A DNA stretch of 64,000 nt, taken from Noviherbaspirillum humi (lineage in GTDB: Bacteria; Pseudomonadota; Gammaproteobacteria; Burkholderiales; Burkholderiaceae_D). Shown here one piece after another: positions 16,545 to 25,934 of this stretch; position 1 is the first letter of the stretch, and every line of letters starts with the position of its first letter. A program made the position numbers and the translations under genes. A model generated the notes under the pieces. It saw only the letters and a list, made by a program, of their open reading frames with translations, was not told the origin of the DNA and did not search any database. The stretch is from the NCBI RefSeq assembly GCF_900188095.1, contig NZ_FZOT01000010.1, forward strand, positions 1 through 64,000. The letters run 5' to 3'.

Positions 16545-16646
16545 GAAGCAGTGCTTCGCGAAACCCTCGCTGTGCCCCCCTTGAAAGGGAGGCACTTTCT
16601 TTATGCTTGAACCTCCACCACGGTTGCGCTTGCAAGCGCAATGGGC

Positions 16647-18566
16647 TCAGCGCGCCTGGCACACCACGTCGATCAGCGCCGGCGCGCCGCGCTTGACCAC
16701 TTCCACCGCGCGGCGAAGGGCGGGACCGAGCTGGCCGGGATCGGTGATCGGTCCCTCCGCCCACACGCCATGCGCCTGCGCCAGCTTGGCGTAGTCGATC
16801 GCCGGATTGTCGATCGCATTGCCTATCCACGCCTGGTCGGTGCGGCGGTTGTGCAGGGAGGCCATGCGCTGCAGATGCATCACTTCCTGGAAATAGCCGC
16901 GGTTGTTGTGCATGACGAACAGCAGCGGAATCTTGTGATGCGCCGCCGTCCATAGCGCTCCCGGGCCGTACATCAGGTCACCGTCCGGCTGGAAGGTGAC
17001 CGAAAAAAGACCCTTGTCGCGATTGGCAAGGGCGGCGCCGATGGCGCCCGGCAGCGAGTAGCCGACGCCCTGCCCGCCGGAGCCGCCGAGCATCTGGTGA
17101 TACTCGGTCGCCGGCCACAAGCGGCGCGCCCAGGTGATGCGGTCGCTCACCACCAGCGACCAGGGTTCATTGCGCACCGCCTCCCAGACTTCCGCCGCCA
17201 GCCGCGCGGTGCTCACCGGGCTCAGATTCCAGCCGATTGCGGCGGCGTCGCGCGCACGGCGGCGCATGTCCTCATGGGCCTTGCGCAGGTCAGCGCTGCG
17301 CGCCGACAGCGCCTGGCGCAGGGAGCCGTCCGCCGCGCGCCTCACCTGCTCGGTGAAGGCCGGCAGGCTGGCCTGCACGTCGCCGGTGATGGCGAGGTTC
17401 ACCGGCAGGAAGCGCTGGAAATCCTGATAGTTGGACTTCAGGTAGACGTCGCTGAAGGACAGGGTGATGACCTTCACATCCTTGCGCGCATTGCGGCGGG
17501 TCTCATGGAAGGGATCGGTGACGGTATTGAGCTGCCCCCAAGGGTCGGCCACGTCCAGCATCAGGATCACATCGGCGGCACGGGTCAATTGGGCGCGCAG
17601 ATCAGTCTGGTTCAGATAATGGGTCGTCGGGAAGTTCATGCGCGCGCCGAGATCGACTACCGGCGCGTTCAACGCCTCAGCAAAGGCCACCAGGCGGCGC
17701 AGGCCTTCTTGGTCGCGCGCCCCGCGTTCGACGATGATCAGCGGCGAGCTGGCGCTCACCAGCATCCGCGACGCCTCGGCCAGCGCGGCGCTGTCCGCCT
17801 GCGAGGGAATGGAGGGCGACAGCGGCGGAATCGACAGTTCCGCCTCATGCTCGATCGGATTCTCCTGCAGATCCATGTCGGCCATCAGCAGCACCGGCTC
17901 CATCGGCGCGGTGGTGGCGATCTTGTAGCCGCGCACCGCCGACTCGGCGAAATGCTGCAGCGACATGGGCTGATCGTCCCATTTCACGTAGTCGCGCACC
18001 ATCGCCGCCGCATCCTGCACGGAGTGATACCACTCGGTGCCGGGGCGGCGCTTGGCGGCGTCCAGCCCGTTCCCGGCGAACATCATCACCGGCACCCGGT
18101 CGCACCAGGCGTTGTAGATGGCCATCGCCGCATGCTGCAGGCCGACGGTGCCATGCAGCATGACGGCCATCGGCTTGCCGGCCGCCTTGGCGTAGCCATG
18201 GGCGATCGCCACCGAAGCCTCTTCATGCATGCAGGTGATGAGCTCCGGCTTGCTGTTGCCGCCGTAATTCACCACCGACTCATGCAGGCTGCGGAAACTG
18301 GAGCCGGGATTGGCGGCGATGTAGGAAATGTTAAGGCTCTTGATCACGTCCACCATGAAGTCGGAGCCCGGGCGGGGGATCAGCTTTTCGTCGTAGGGCC
18401 GGTCGGCTTTCTTCGGCGCGGCGCCGGGCTTGGCGTCGGCGGCCTGCGCTTGCACCGCGCCGGTCGCCATTGCTCCAGCGGTGGCCGCGCCGGCGGTGAT
18501 GGCGGCACTCTTCAAAAAGTTGCGCCGGTCCATGCCGATGCCTGGCTTGTCGTTTTCCTCGCTCAT
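16647..18566 (-). CDS. ThDP-dependent enzyme with Tat signal peptide
   Basis: A 639-residue protein of the acetolactate synthase/benzoylformate decarboxylase superfamily. The N terminus carries a twin-arginine signal (DRRNFLKS at 13-20, then an Ala-rich hydrophobic stretch), predicting export of the folded, cofactor-loaded enzyme. The catalytic glutamate region CMHEEASVAIAHGYAKA lies in the Pyr domain. The C-terminal PP domain has GDLMYGPGALWTAAHHKIPL followed by NNRGY, a GDG-N-type Mg/ThDP motif with the third G replaced by L. The substrate is unknown. Periplasmic ThDP enzymes are uncommon. The start follows GGAGACGAC. It diverges from the hydrolase gene at 18727 across a dyad operator. Confidence 0.85.
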   Translation of the reverse strand: MSEENDKPGIGMDRRNFLKSAAITAGAATAGAMATGAVQAQAADAKPGAAPKKADRPYDEKLIPRPGSDFMVDVIKSLNISYIAANPGSSFRSLHESVVNYGGNSKPELITCMHEEASVAIAHGYAKAAGKPMAVMLHGTVGLQHAAMAIYNAWCDRVPVMMFAGNGLDAAKRRPGTEWYHSVQDAAAMVRDYVKWDDQPMSLQHFAESAVRGYKIATTAPMEPVLLMADMDLQENPIEHEAELSIPPLSPSIPSQADSAALAEASRMLVSASSPLIIVERGARDQEGLRRLVAFAEALNAPVVDLGARMNFPTTHYLNQTDLRAQLTRAADVILMLDVADPWGQLNTVTDPFHETRRNARKDVKVITLSFSDVYLKSNYQDFQRFLPVNLAITGDVQASLPAFTEQVRRAADGSLRQALSARSADLRKAHEDMRRRARDAAAIGWNLSPVSTARLAAEVWEAVRNEPWSLVVSDRITWARRLWPATEYHQMLGGSGGQGVGYSLPGAIGAALANRDKGLFSVTFQPDGDLMYGPGALWTAAHHKIPLLFVMHNNRGYFQEVMHLQRMASLHNRRTDQAWIGNAIDNPAIDYAKLAQAHGVWAEGPITDPGQLGPALRRAVEVVKRGAPALIDVVCQAR

Positions 18567-18688
18567 GTCGTCTCCGTGTCTGTTCTTGTGCGTTCATCGC
18601 GGCAGGCGTAGCGCAACCCGGTCTGCTTGCCGCGCGTGCTGACCATCTAATCACATTTCCTGGCAAAATAAAACGATAACGAAACATG

Positions 18689-18705
18689 GTTCTTTTATAC
18701 GGAAC
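18689..18705. promoter_or_regulatory. putative IclR-type operator between ThDP enzyme and hydrolase genes
   Basis: The sequence GTTCTTTTATACGGAAC, extended to TGGTTC/GAACCA, is the most symmetrical of the dyads. It lies 22 bases before the start codon of the plus-strand gene and 123 bases from the divergent ThDP gene. Its TTATAC core could be a -10 element. Confidence 0.6.
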
Positions 18706-18726
18706 CACCTGCATGAGGAAGCCCTG

Positions 18727-19335
18727 ATGCTGAATGCCGACCGTACTGCCCTGCTGCTGTTCGACTTCCTCGAAGGCCATGTCGAGCGCGATGCGGCGAC
18801 CCGGTCCCGCTATTCTCCGGTCATCGCGGCGGCGGCACGGCTGCTCCATGCGGCGCGAAGCCGCGGCATGATGGTCGCCCATGCCTGCGCCAGCCACCGG
18901 CCCGACAATGCAACCAGCGCCCATACCCTGCGCGACATGGATTTCGGCGGCAGACGGCGCGATCCTGCGGAAGCGCCGACTTTTCGGCCCGCGGTGGCCG
19001 GCGGCGACGGTTCCCGCATCGTGGCGGCGCTGGCGCCGCAGCCCGAGGATTACCTCATCCCGAAATACCGCTGGAGCGCCTTCTTCCAGACCTATCTCGA
19101 CCTCGCGCTGCGCACCCGCGGCGTCGATACCCTGATCCTGTGCGGCGGCTCGACCGAAATCGGCATCGCCAGCACCGCCTATGCGGCGCGCGATCTCGAC
19201 TACAACCTGGTGCTGGCGCGCGACGCCTGCACCTCGCCGTCGACGGCGACCCATGAGCACCTGATGGACCATGTCTTTCCGCGCCTGGCGTGGGTGCGGC
19301 GGACGGAGGAGATTCTGCGGCTGCTGGGTGAATGA
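18727..19335 (+). CDS. isochorismatase-fold hydrolase lacking the usual cysteine
   Basis: A 202-residue protein with the cysteine-hydrolase/isochorismatase fold. The catalytic Asp is D13 in LLLFDFLEGH, and the Lys is K113 in LIPKYRWSAFF. The stretch that normally reads GVxTxxCVxxT is GGSTEIGIAST, so Gly146 replaces the nucleophilic Cys. In the family the Cys is also absent from true isochorismatases such as EntB, so the protein may hydrolyse an ether or work without a covalent intermediate. A Cys-type amidohydrolase is disfavoured. The start follows AGGAAG. It probably forms an operon with the secreted hydrolase 41 bases downstream. Confidence 0.85.
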   Translation: MLNADRTALLLFDFLEGHVERDAATRSRYSPVIAAAARLLHAARSRGMMVAHACASHRPDNATSAHTLRDMDFGGRRRDPAEAPTFRPAVAGGDGSRIVAALAPQPEDYLIPKYRWSAFFQTYLDLALRTRGVDTLILCGGSTEIGIASTAYAARDLDYNLVLARDACTSPSTATHEHLMDHVFPRLAWVRRTEEILRLLGE

Positions 19336-19376
19336 GCAGCTGCATCGCCAGATAATCAATTACCCATGAGGAGACG

Positions 19377-20726
19377 ATGATGCATTCGAAATTCGCAGTG
19401 CCGGTGGCTTTGGTGGTGTCACTGCTGGCATCGATGCCTGCGCTTGCGGCCGGCTGGAGCTTGCCGCCGGACAGAGGCACCCTGGAACCGGAAGCCATCG
19501 CCGCCATCCGCAACGGGAACGAATATCCTGAAACAAGCGGCTACCGGAAGCAGATCGACTATATAGACTTCACTGCCTACGGCCAGTCCTTTACACAGGT
19601 GGTAGTCACGCTGGTGCCCGACAATCCGCGGCGCCATCATGGCCGCAAGCTGGTGGTGGCGGGCGGCGAGCCCGGCAGCGAATACGCGATGGACTTTCTG
19701 GAAACGCCGGAAGGCAAGGAAGGCCCAGGCGTCTGGCTGGCCAAGCGTGGCGTCACCTTCATTGCGCTGACCCGCGTCGGTCGCTGGAACTTCCTTGCCC
19801 GCGACGGCAGCGGCTCCTGGCAGGACATCCCGCTGGAACAGCGCATGCCCATCTTCAACCGCCGGCAGGCGGCGCCCTGGTCCGCAGCCGATTTCGAGGT
19901 GAAGACGACCGCCGGCAAGGAAGCGACTTCCGGCGACAGTTCCACCTACCGCATGCCCAAGGCCGACACCCAGCTGTACCGCCAGATGCTGGCCACCACG
20001 GCGCAAACCTATCTTGCCGGCTACCGCAAGGCCATCGAGCATGCGCTGCCGCCCGCGCAGCGGGACCAGGCGCTTCTGCTTTACTGGGGCATGTCGACCG
20101 GCGGCGCCTTCCTTTATCCGCTGGCAAAGCACCTGCCGCCCGACGGCTATCTCGGCTGGGGCACGAGCAGCACCGGCCTGGCCTACGTCTACCGCAAGAG
20201 CAAGGCCGGGGATTACGCGACGCCCTATGCGCAGACGGCACTCCGGCTGCGGGAGCGCGGCTACGACGACTTCACTTACTACACCCGGGAGCTCGATGAG
20301 GCTACCCGTCAGCGCTGGTGGCAAAACGCGCTCAAGAGCCCGCGCTTCAAAAGCGGCGAGGATGCGCCGATGCAGTTCAACGCCGCCGCGCTGACCGAGA
20401 CCGCGCTGCGCCTGTGGCAGGCCGACTGGCTGCCGGCGGAGTATCGGCAACGCGGTTTGCCGGCGCTGCTGCAGGAAGTGATGGAGCCAAGCTTGCCGCC
20501 GGCCGCGCTCAAGACGATTCCCGTGCTGGACATGAACGGCACCCGCGACGAGGCGATTCCGCCGAAGGTGGTGGACGCGCACCGGGAAGTGATGGAACCT
20601 CAGGTCGCCAAGTACCGGGTGGCGCGGGTGCGCGACTTCTCGCACTACCTCTATACCCAGGACAGCATCAAGGTGGTCGGCAACCTGTGGCTGCGCTTCA
20701 TCGAGTCCGGCTACTTCGACAAGTAA
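19377..20726 (+). CDS. secreted alpha/beta hydrolase
   Basis: A 449-residue exported protein with a signal peptide ending PALAAG near residue 25. A catalytic triad can be proposed: a serine in the elbow WGMSTGGAF, an aspartate in NGTRDEAIPP and a histidine in DFSHYLYT. The length and the long insertion between strand and elbow separate it from small esterases; the exact family is not recognised. The start follows GAGGAGACG. It is downstream of the isochorismatase-fold gene on the same strand and could act on a substrate in the periplasm along with the Tat-exported ThDP enzyme. Confidence 0.75.
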   Translation: MMHSKFAVPVALVVSLLASMPALAAGWSLPPDRGTLEPEAIAAIRNGNEYPETSGYRKQIDYIDFTAYGQSFTQVVVTLVPDNPRRHHGRKLVVAGGEPGSEYAMDFLETPEGKEGPGVWLAKRGVTFIALTRVGRWNFLARDGSGSWQDIPLEQRMPIFNRRQAAPWSAADFEVKTTAGKEATSGDSSTYRMPKADTQLYRQMLATTAQTYLAGYRKAIEHALPPAQRDQALLLYWGMSTGGAFLYPLAKHLPPDGYLGWGTSSTGLAYVYRKSKAGDYATPYAQTALRLRERGYDDFTYYTRELDEATRQRWWQNALKSPRFKSGEDAPMQFNAAALTETALRLWQADWLPAEYRQRGLPALLQEVMEPSLPPAALKTIPVLDMNGTRDEAIPPKVVDAHREVMEPQVAKYRVARVRDFSHYLYTQDSIKVVGNLWLRFIESGYFDK

Positions 20727-20739
20727 GCAAGCGGACGCC

Positions 20740-21303
20740 CTACCACATCGGTTCGCCGCGCCGGGCCCGCTGCAGCATGTCGAGCTGGAACTCGGGCGGG
20801 CCGAAGCCGAGCTTCTCGCCCTTCTCTTCGTAAAAGAAGGGATGGCCGGTGCGGCGGCTGTAATCGGCCATCCAGTTCAGCAGGCCGGCATCCGGATCGC
20901 GGCCGGCGGACTTGAGCAGGAAAGCCGTCCTGTCGCGCCAGCGCACCGGCACGATGATCACGCCGGTCTGCGGCGGGCTGAAGCTCTCGGGAAAAGGGCT
21001 GCCTTCGATCGCCCAGCCGCAGATGAAATTGCGGCAGGGGGATTCGGGCCGGGTGTCGTAGATGCTGCAACCGCCGTCGGTGACGAAATGGCAGCGCACG
21101 CCCGGCTTCATCTCGTGGCCATGGATGGTGCCGGCCACCCAGCCGTCGCAGCAGGCGGTGCAGTCGCCGCAGGCGCGCGCCTGGCGTGGCCGCTGCATGG
21201 CAGGCGCCGCAGCGACGGGCGTGAGGGCGATGATCTCGCCGCAGCATTTCTTGAATTTCTTGCCGCTGCCGCAGGGACAGGGATCGTTTCTGCCTGGTTT
21301 CAT
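20740..21303 (-). CDS. SEC-C plus YkgJ-type cysteine cluster protein
   Basis: A 187-residue protein that starts with a SEC-C zinc-binding motif ([17 protein letters not shown]). It continues into a YkgJ/UPF0153-type CxxCxxCC cluster ([11 protein letters not shown]) with later cysteines in [19 protein letters not shown] and NFICGW, a probable metal-binding site. Function is not established. The ATG at 21303 is chosen because SEC-C begins immediately; a start five codons upstream (MAAHL) is equally possible since neither has a good ribosome-binding site. It converges with the hydrolase gene at 19377-20726. Confidence 0.8.
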   Translation of the reverse strand: MKPGRNDPCPCGSGKKFKKCCGEIIALTPVAAAPAMQRPRQARACGDCTACCDGWVAGTIHGHEMKPGVRCHFVTDGGCSIYDTRPESPCRNFICGWAIEGSPFPESFSPPQTGVIIVPVRWRDRTAFLLKSAGRDPDAGLLNWMADYSRRTGHPFFYEEKGEKLGFGPPEFQLDMLQRARRGEPMW

Positions 21304-21463
21304 GAGGTGTGCTGCCATCGACGCGGCCGGGGCGGAACGCCGTGCGGCCAGACGGAGGGAATGGTGCCCGAGGCGGGAAGACTTGGCAATCTCGCCGCGC
21401 CCCGTTGTTCCCATATGCAGAACAGCAGTCTGCATGACAGAATATACGCTAGAATTCGCCCTC

Positions 21464-22705
21464 ATGTCACCTCTGCGGCCGAACCCGGGAAGTCATGCGG
21501 CCGGCGCCCTCCTCCATCACGCATCCATGGCGATCTATCTCACCGTCTTCCTCGCCGTCCTGAACCAGATCAGCCTCAAGGGCAGCAAGATGCTGATGAG
21601 CCTGTTCGCGCTGCACCTGGGGGCGCCGCCGCCGGCAGTGGGCCTGCTTGCCTCCCTCTATGCGGTGTTTCCCATGCTGCTGGCGATTCACGCCGGGCGC
21701 ATATCGGACCGCATCGGCGTGCGCTGGCCGATGGTGGGCGGCGGCACCGGCCTCGCACTCGGGCTGCTGCTGCCGGCGCTCTGGCCGACGCTGCCGGCGC
21801 TCTACCTGTCGGCGGCGCTGATCGGCGTCGGCAACATCTTCTTCCACGTCTCGGTGCACAACCTGATCGGCTCCTTCGGCGATGCCAGCGCCCGCACCCG
21901 CAACTTCGGCACCTTCAGCCTGGGGGCGTCGATCTCCGGCATGGCCGGGCCGATACTGGTCGGCGCCCTGATCGACCATGCCGGCTATGCGCCGAGCAGC
22001 CTGGCGCTGGCCGGCATCGCGCTGGCGCCGGCGCTGGTGCTTCTGGCGGCGCCCGGCTTCATCCCGCCGACGATACGCCCCGCCAAGGAAGAGCAGGCGG
22101 GCGGCGTGCGCGAACTGCTGGGCGACAAATCGCTGCGCGGCACCTATATCACCAGCGGCCTGATCCTGACCGGCATCGACCTCTTCAATTTCTACATGCC
22201 GATCTATGGGCGCGGCATCGGCCTGGACGCGTCCCACATCGGCCTGATCCTCGGCATGCAGGCGGCGGCGGCTTTCGTGGTGCGCCTCGGCATGGGATCG
22301 ATGGCGCGGCGCATCGGCGAAGTGCGGATGCTGACCGGCTGCCTGCTAATGTCCGGCCTTACCTACTTCCTGTTCCCGGTGTTCCGCGATCCCTACGTGC
22401 TGGCGCTGATCTCGTTCCTGCTGGGACTTGGCCTGGGCTGCGGCCAGCCGCTCTCGATCATCATGACTTACAACCATTCGCCGCCGGGGCGGGCCGGAGA
22501 GGCGCTGGGCGTGCGGCTGACGGTGAACAAGTTCACCCAGATCATGGTGCCGCTGCTGTTCGGTTCGCTCGGCTCCGCCCTCGGCCTGTATCCGATATTC
22601 TGGTCGAACGCGGTGCTGCTGCTGTTCGGCGGCTGGCTCAATGCCCGGCGCAGCAAAGCGGATGCCTCGTCCGGGTTGCAGGCCAAACCGAGCGGCGGGA
22701 GGTAG
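21464..22705 (+). CDS. MFS transporter
   Basis: A 413-residue major facilitator superfamily permease with about twelve hydrophobic segments. The loop between helices 2 and 3 carries the superfamily motif as [14 protein letters not shown] second RIGEVRM loop follows helix 8. No specific substrate can be assigned. A TATACGCT box lies about 15-25 bases upstream of the chosen ATG. An alternative in-frame ATG at 21434 would add ten residues. The gene diverges from the SEC-C protein and is followed 77 bases later by a diguanylate cyclase. Confidence 0.85.
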   Translation: MSPLRPNPGSHAAGALLHHASMAIYLTVFLAVLNQISLKGSKMLMSLFALHLGAPPPAVGLLASLYAVFPMLLAIHAGRISDRIGVRWPMVGGGTGLALGLLLPALWPTLPALYLSAALIGVGNIFFHVSVHNLIGSFGDASARTRNFGTFSLGASISGMAGPILVGALIDHAGYAPSSLALAGIALAPALVLLAAPGFIPPTIRPAKEEQAGGVRELLGDKSLRGTYITSGLILTGIDLFNFYMPIYGRGIGLDASHIGLILGMQAAAAFVVRLGMGSMARRIGEVRMLTGCLLMSGLTYFLFPVFRDPYVLALISFLLGLGLGCGQPLSIIMTYNHSPPGRAGEALGVRLTVNKFTQIMVPLLFGSLGSALGLYPIFWSNAVLLLFGGWLNARRSKADASSGLQAKPSGGR

Positions 22706-22782
22706 TTGCCAACCGGAAACCGTGCTACATTTCATCCATCCGCCAACTTTCCCCTGCCCACGCTTCCAGCGCAGTTTCCAGC

Positions 22783-24306
22783 ATGGCCTTCCATCCATCG
22801 CGCATCAATGCCGTCGCCGTCGCCGCTTGGATCGCGATCGTCGTCGCGGGCGCCACCAGCCTGCAGATATGGGCTGATTACAGCGAAACCCGCGAACGCC
22901 AGGAAACCACCGTCACCGACGTGACGCGCGTGGTGGCGGCGCATATCAGCAATTCGCTGCATGAAGGACAGGCGGTTCTCGGATTGATCGCCGACTCCAT
23001 TGCCGAGTCGGGCGGCTTCGACCAGTCCAGCCAGGCGGCTCGGCGCTGGCGCCTGAAGTCGTATTGCGAGAGTTTCAACGGCTGCCGCACCATCGCCGTG
23101 TTCGACGCGGCAGGCCGCATCGTCGCCATGTCGGATGCCGCCGCGGCCGGCTTGCACGATCTCGGCAAGCAGACGCAATTCCGGATGAAGCAGGACGGCT
23201 CGGAACTGTTCGTCGGTCCGGCGATCAGGGTCGGCGGCCCGGAAGGATCGGTGCTGTTCACGCTTTCCCTGCCGGTGTTCGACCAGGATGGCCGACGGCT
23301 CGGCATGATCACAGCCGGCATCGCGACCGAACACCTGACCGAGTTTTATGGACTGTTCGGCTTCAGTGTCGAACCCACCATCGCGGTCTACAAGCTCAAC
23401 GGCGACCTGGTGGCGCGCTATCCGAACATGCAGCAGCATGTCGGCCGCAACAATGCCAGCGGTCCGCTGTTCGCTCAGCTGGCGAAGGCGCCGAGCGGCG
23501 TCTACCATTCGACCTCGCCGCTGGACGGCAAGGAGCGCATGGCGGCATACAAGATGGTGCCGGAAGGCGATATCGTGGTGTATGCCGGCGTCCTGTTCGA
23601 GAAGGCATTCAATCACTGGATGCTGCGCTCGGTGCGGGCCGGCTTCATCAGCCTGTTCGTTCTGGTGGTCATCGGCGCCTTGCTGGCCTGGGCTTACCGC
23701 GCCTTTCAGGCACAGCGCGATCTGCGCCGCAAGAACTGGGAACTGGACCGGCTCTCCAGCCTGGACGGGCTGACGCGCATTCCGAACCGCCGCAGCTTCG
23801 ACCTCGCCCTGCAGCAGGAATGGATGCGGCACCAGAAGGAGGGCCTGCCGCTGGCGCTGATGCTGCTGGACGTGGACGACTTCAAGTCCTACAACGACAC
23901 CTACGGCCACCAGGCCGGCGATGCCTGCCTGCTCAGGGTGGCGCAGACGCTCAAGGAAGCGCTGCATCGTCATGTCGACCGGGTGGCGCGCTATGGCGGC
24001 GAAGAGTTTGCCGTGATCCTGTCGAGCGGCGCCGAAGGCGCGCTGACGGTGGCGCAGCGCCTGTGCGAAGCGGTGGAAGCGCTCGGCATCGAGCATTCGG
24101 GCGCCAGCGCCTCGCGCTGCGTCACCATCAGCATCGGCGTGGCCAGCACCGATAGCGGCCACGCGCACAATTCCGACCGGCTCCTGGCCCTGGCCGACAT
24201 GGCGCTGTACCAGGCCAAGGCGCAGGGACGCAACCAGGCTTGCCTGATGCGCGGCGCGGCAACCGAAGCGGAAGCGCCGCAGGGAACGGCCCGGCACGCC
24301 GCCTGA
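22783..24306 (+). CDS. membrane diguanylate cyclase with periplasmic sensor
   Basis: A 507-residue inner-membrane protein. A hydrophobic helix at residues 9-28 and a second at about 283-308 flank a periplasmic dCache-like sensor domain of about 250 residues. The cytosolic GGDEF domain carries the active-site GGEEF at residues 405-409. The inhibitory I-site RHVD lies five residues upstream, so product inhibition is expected. It makes cyclic di-GMP from two GTP. No EAL domain is present. A dyad between this gene and the convergent stress-protein gene at 24385 can act as a terminator. Confidence 0.93.
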   Translation: MAFHPSRINAVAVAAWIAIVVAGATSLQIWADYSETRERQETTVTDVTRVVAAHISNSLHEGQAVLGLIADSIAESGGFDQSSQAARRWRLKSYCESFNGCRTIAVFDAAGRIVAMSDAAAAGLHDLGKQTQFRMKQDGSELFVGPAIRVGGPEGSVLFTLSLPVFDQDGRRLGMITAGIATEHLTEFYGLFGFSVEPTIAVYKLNGDLVARYPNMQQHVGRNNASGPLFAQLAKAPSGVYHSTSPLDGKERMAAYKMVPEGDIVVYAGVLFEKAFNHWMLRSVRAGFISLFVLVVIGALLAWAYRAFQAQRDLRRKNWELDRLSSLDGLTRIPNRRSFDLALQQEWMRHQKEGLPLALMLLDVDDFKSYNDTYGHQAGDACLLRVAQTLKEALHRHVDRVARYGGEEFAVILSSGAEGALTVAQRLCEAVEALGIEHSGASASRCVTISIGVASTDSGHAHNSDRLLALADMALYQAKAQGRNQACLMRGAATEAEAPQGTARHAA

Positions 24307-24315
24307 AAATCAAAA

Positions 24316-24347
24316 GCGTCCGTCGCCGGAGACCCGGCGACGGACGC
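24316..24347 (-). terminator. intrinsic terminator between convergent genes
   Basis: A 14-bp perfect stem (GCGTCCGTCGCCGG and its complement) closes a four-base loop. The plus-strand text upstream is aaaatcaaaa, so on the minus strand the stem is followed by T-rich sequence, favouring termination of the DUF2382 gene. Confidence 0.75.
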
Positions 24348-24384
24348 TGTCAACGTACTGCCCTGCTTAGTAGTACTGGCCTGC

Positions 24385-25533
24385 TCAGTGGGTCCGATGG
24401 CCGCGGGCGCGCTCGACGCTGTAGCGCACCGCATCCTTCACCTTCTCCCAGGTGCTGCCCGGATGATCGCGTTCCCAGTCGCTGCGCAGCTGCGGCTCGG
24501 CCTCTTCCCAGCGGTAATTCTTGAAGCTGTCGGCGCCCGCCATCTGCGAACCATAGCGGTAGGCATCGCCGTAGTCTTCATAGCGGCCGCCGGAGGTGCC
24601 GTAGGTATTTTGCCAGTGGCGACGATATTCGGTATCGTCGTCGGCCATCATGGCATCGGTGCGCGCCATGCCGCGATCGCCGGCGCCGAGCTGCTCCACC
24701 TCCACATCGGTGCGGCGCACGGTGTCGTTGATCTGCTCGGTGCGATCACGCACTTCCTTGCCCACTTCCACTTCCTCCACCACGCGCGCGGTCTTGGACA
24801 CCACGGCTTCCTCGGCGGTCTCGCGCAGCTCCACCGCGCCTTCCTTGATGCTGGCGAAATCGGCTTCCGAAGCCGGGCGGTCGACCGGATGGCGCTCCAC
24901 CTTGACCTGCTCTTCGCGCAGGCGCACTTCTTCGTTCACCGGGGTTTCGCGCACGCGCTGGAATACGCGCACGCCGCCGCGCTGCACCATGCGCTTGCCC
25001 ACCTTCAGTTCTTCCTGGATCACCGGGATGCGTTGCGTGTCGGCGGTGGAATCGGCGGTAGTGTCGGTGCGCGGCATGGCGGCATAGGCGGTGCGGTCGC
25101 GCTCGATCTCGTCGCGGCCGAGCTGCGGCGCGTTTTCGTCGTAGCCGGCCCAGCCCTGGCTGCGCCAATGCTGGGCGCGCTGGTCGACGTCCACCGGATT
25201 GAAGCGGTTCAGGATGTCCGACGCCTGCTCCAGCTGGCTGTCGCTGTCGGCATTTACCGTCACAACATAGTGACCGCGGCGCACCGACTCGGCGTAGACA
25301 TCATGGGTATCGCGGTAATCGTCATCCATGCCGAACAGCGACCGGAAGAAGCCGCCGATTCCACCGGAATGCTCTGCGGAAGTCGTGGTGGTGGTATCAC
25401 TCGACAAGCCGGAATCCGCAGCGGGATGCATCTGGATATTGGTGCGGGAAATGCCCGCCTGAGCCAACGCATTCACGGCCGACTGCGCGTCACCAGAATT
25501 TTCAAAAGCGGCAATAACCGTATGGTCCTGCAT
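24385..25533 (-). CDS. DUF2382 (YsnF/AvaK-type) stress protein
   Basis: A 382-residue soluble protein. Residues 1-90 look like the general stress protein 17M-like domain (HTVIAAFENSGDAQSAVNALAQ). A DUF2382 domain follows at about 165-285, recognisable by IPVIQEELKVGKRMVQRGGVRV and the alternating EEV/REEQVKVERHPVDRP pattern. The C-terminal 90 residues are Tyr/Gly/Asp-rich and hydrophilic. Such proteins are linked to general stress and desiccation, without known enzymatic activity. The start follows AAAGGAGAAAG. It is monocistronic by its surroundings. Confidence 0.85.
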   Translation of the reverse strand: MQDHTVIAAFENSGDAQSAVNALAQAGISRTNIQMHPAADSGLSSDTTTTTSAEHSGGIGGFFRSLFGMDDDYRDTHDVYAESVRRGHYVVTVNADSDSQLEQASDILNRFNPVDVDQRAQHWRSQGWAGYDENAPQLGRDEIERDRTAYAAMPRTDTTADSTADTQRIPVIQEELKVGKRMVQRGGVRVFQRVRETPVNEEVRLREEQVKVERHPVDRPASEADFASIKEGAVELRETAEEAVVSKTARVVEEVEVGKEVRDRTEQINDTVRRTDVEVEQLGAGDRGMARTDAMMADDDTEYRRHWQNTYGTSGGRYEDYGDAYRYGSQMAGADSFKNYRWEEAEPQLRSDWERDHPGSTWEKVKDAVRYSVERARGHRTH

Positions 25534-25934
25534 GACTTTCTCCTTTCGCAGGCCGAAGCCCTCAAAGCTGAAAAATGAAGAAGAAAGTAGACAGGCGGAA
25601 TATGGAAAGATTCACAATGCTTTCCTGCTATGCCTGATGGACATGCATACCGCGCATTGGCCGGCGCACACGGTTTTTCTCAGGAAGGTTTCAAGGCGCG
25701 CCGCATCGCTTGAGCTCGAACGCGTCCCGGGCTTGGGTGCGATACCCGTCGGAAAAGCCGGTGGTCGGCGAAACGGCCGACCCCTGTCACCCGTGATGCT
25801 GCGCGCCGACGCCAAAGCACCTGCGCGGCGGCCATGCAACAGGCAAATAAAAATCCCTTCGTGCCCAGGCAGGAAGGGATTCGTTTGGCGCCGCCACTGA
25901 CGAGGACGGCTTGCGATGACCCGATCTCTGGTGA
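25534..25934. other. 401-bp intergenic region
   Basis: No coding sequence is supported. It holds the promoter side of the DUF2382 gene and, near its right end, the hairpin terminator of the 71-residue gene. Confidence 0.6.
25844..25881 (-). terminator. intrinsic terminator of the 71-residue gene
   Basis: The arms AATCCCTTC and GAAGGGATT (25852-25860 and 25873-25881) pair perfectly. On the minus strand the stem is followed by TTTTTATTTG. It is about 55 bases beyond the stop of the gene at 25935. Confidence 0.75.

Larger units (their letters stand above)
16013..16646. repeat. repeat-rich intergenic cassette
   Basis: No gene is supported here. The spacer contains a tandem 23-bp repeat (16062-16107), a long inverted repeat (arms 16277-16318 and 16503-16544), a C-rich then G-rich stretch at 16340-16378, two near-identical gcgaaaccctcgctgtgccc segments, and inverted copies of a TTCAAGCATAAAGAA-type segment. 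Such mosaics are typical of dispersed intergenic repeat elements. Confidence 0.7.

Noticed and set aside
20842..22705. Very long plus-strand frame preceding and overlapping the MFS gene
   Set aside because: Only its 3' part is a real gene in that frame (the diguanylate cyclase from 22783); the upstream part runs out of frame through the SEC-C and MFS genes and lacks domain sense.
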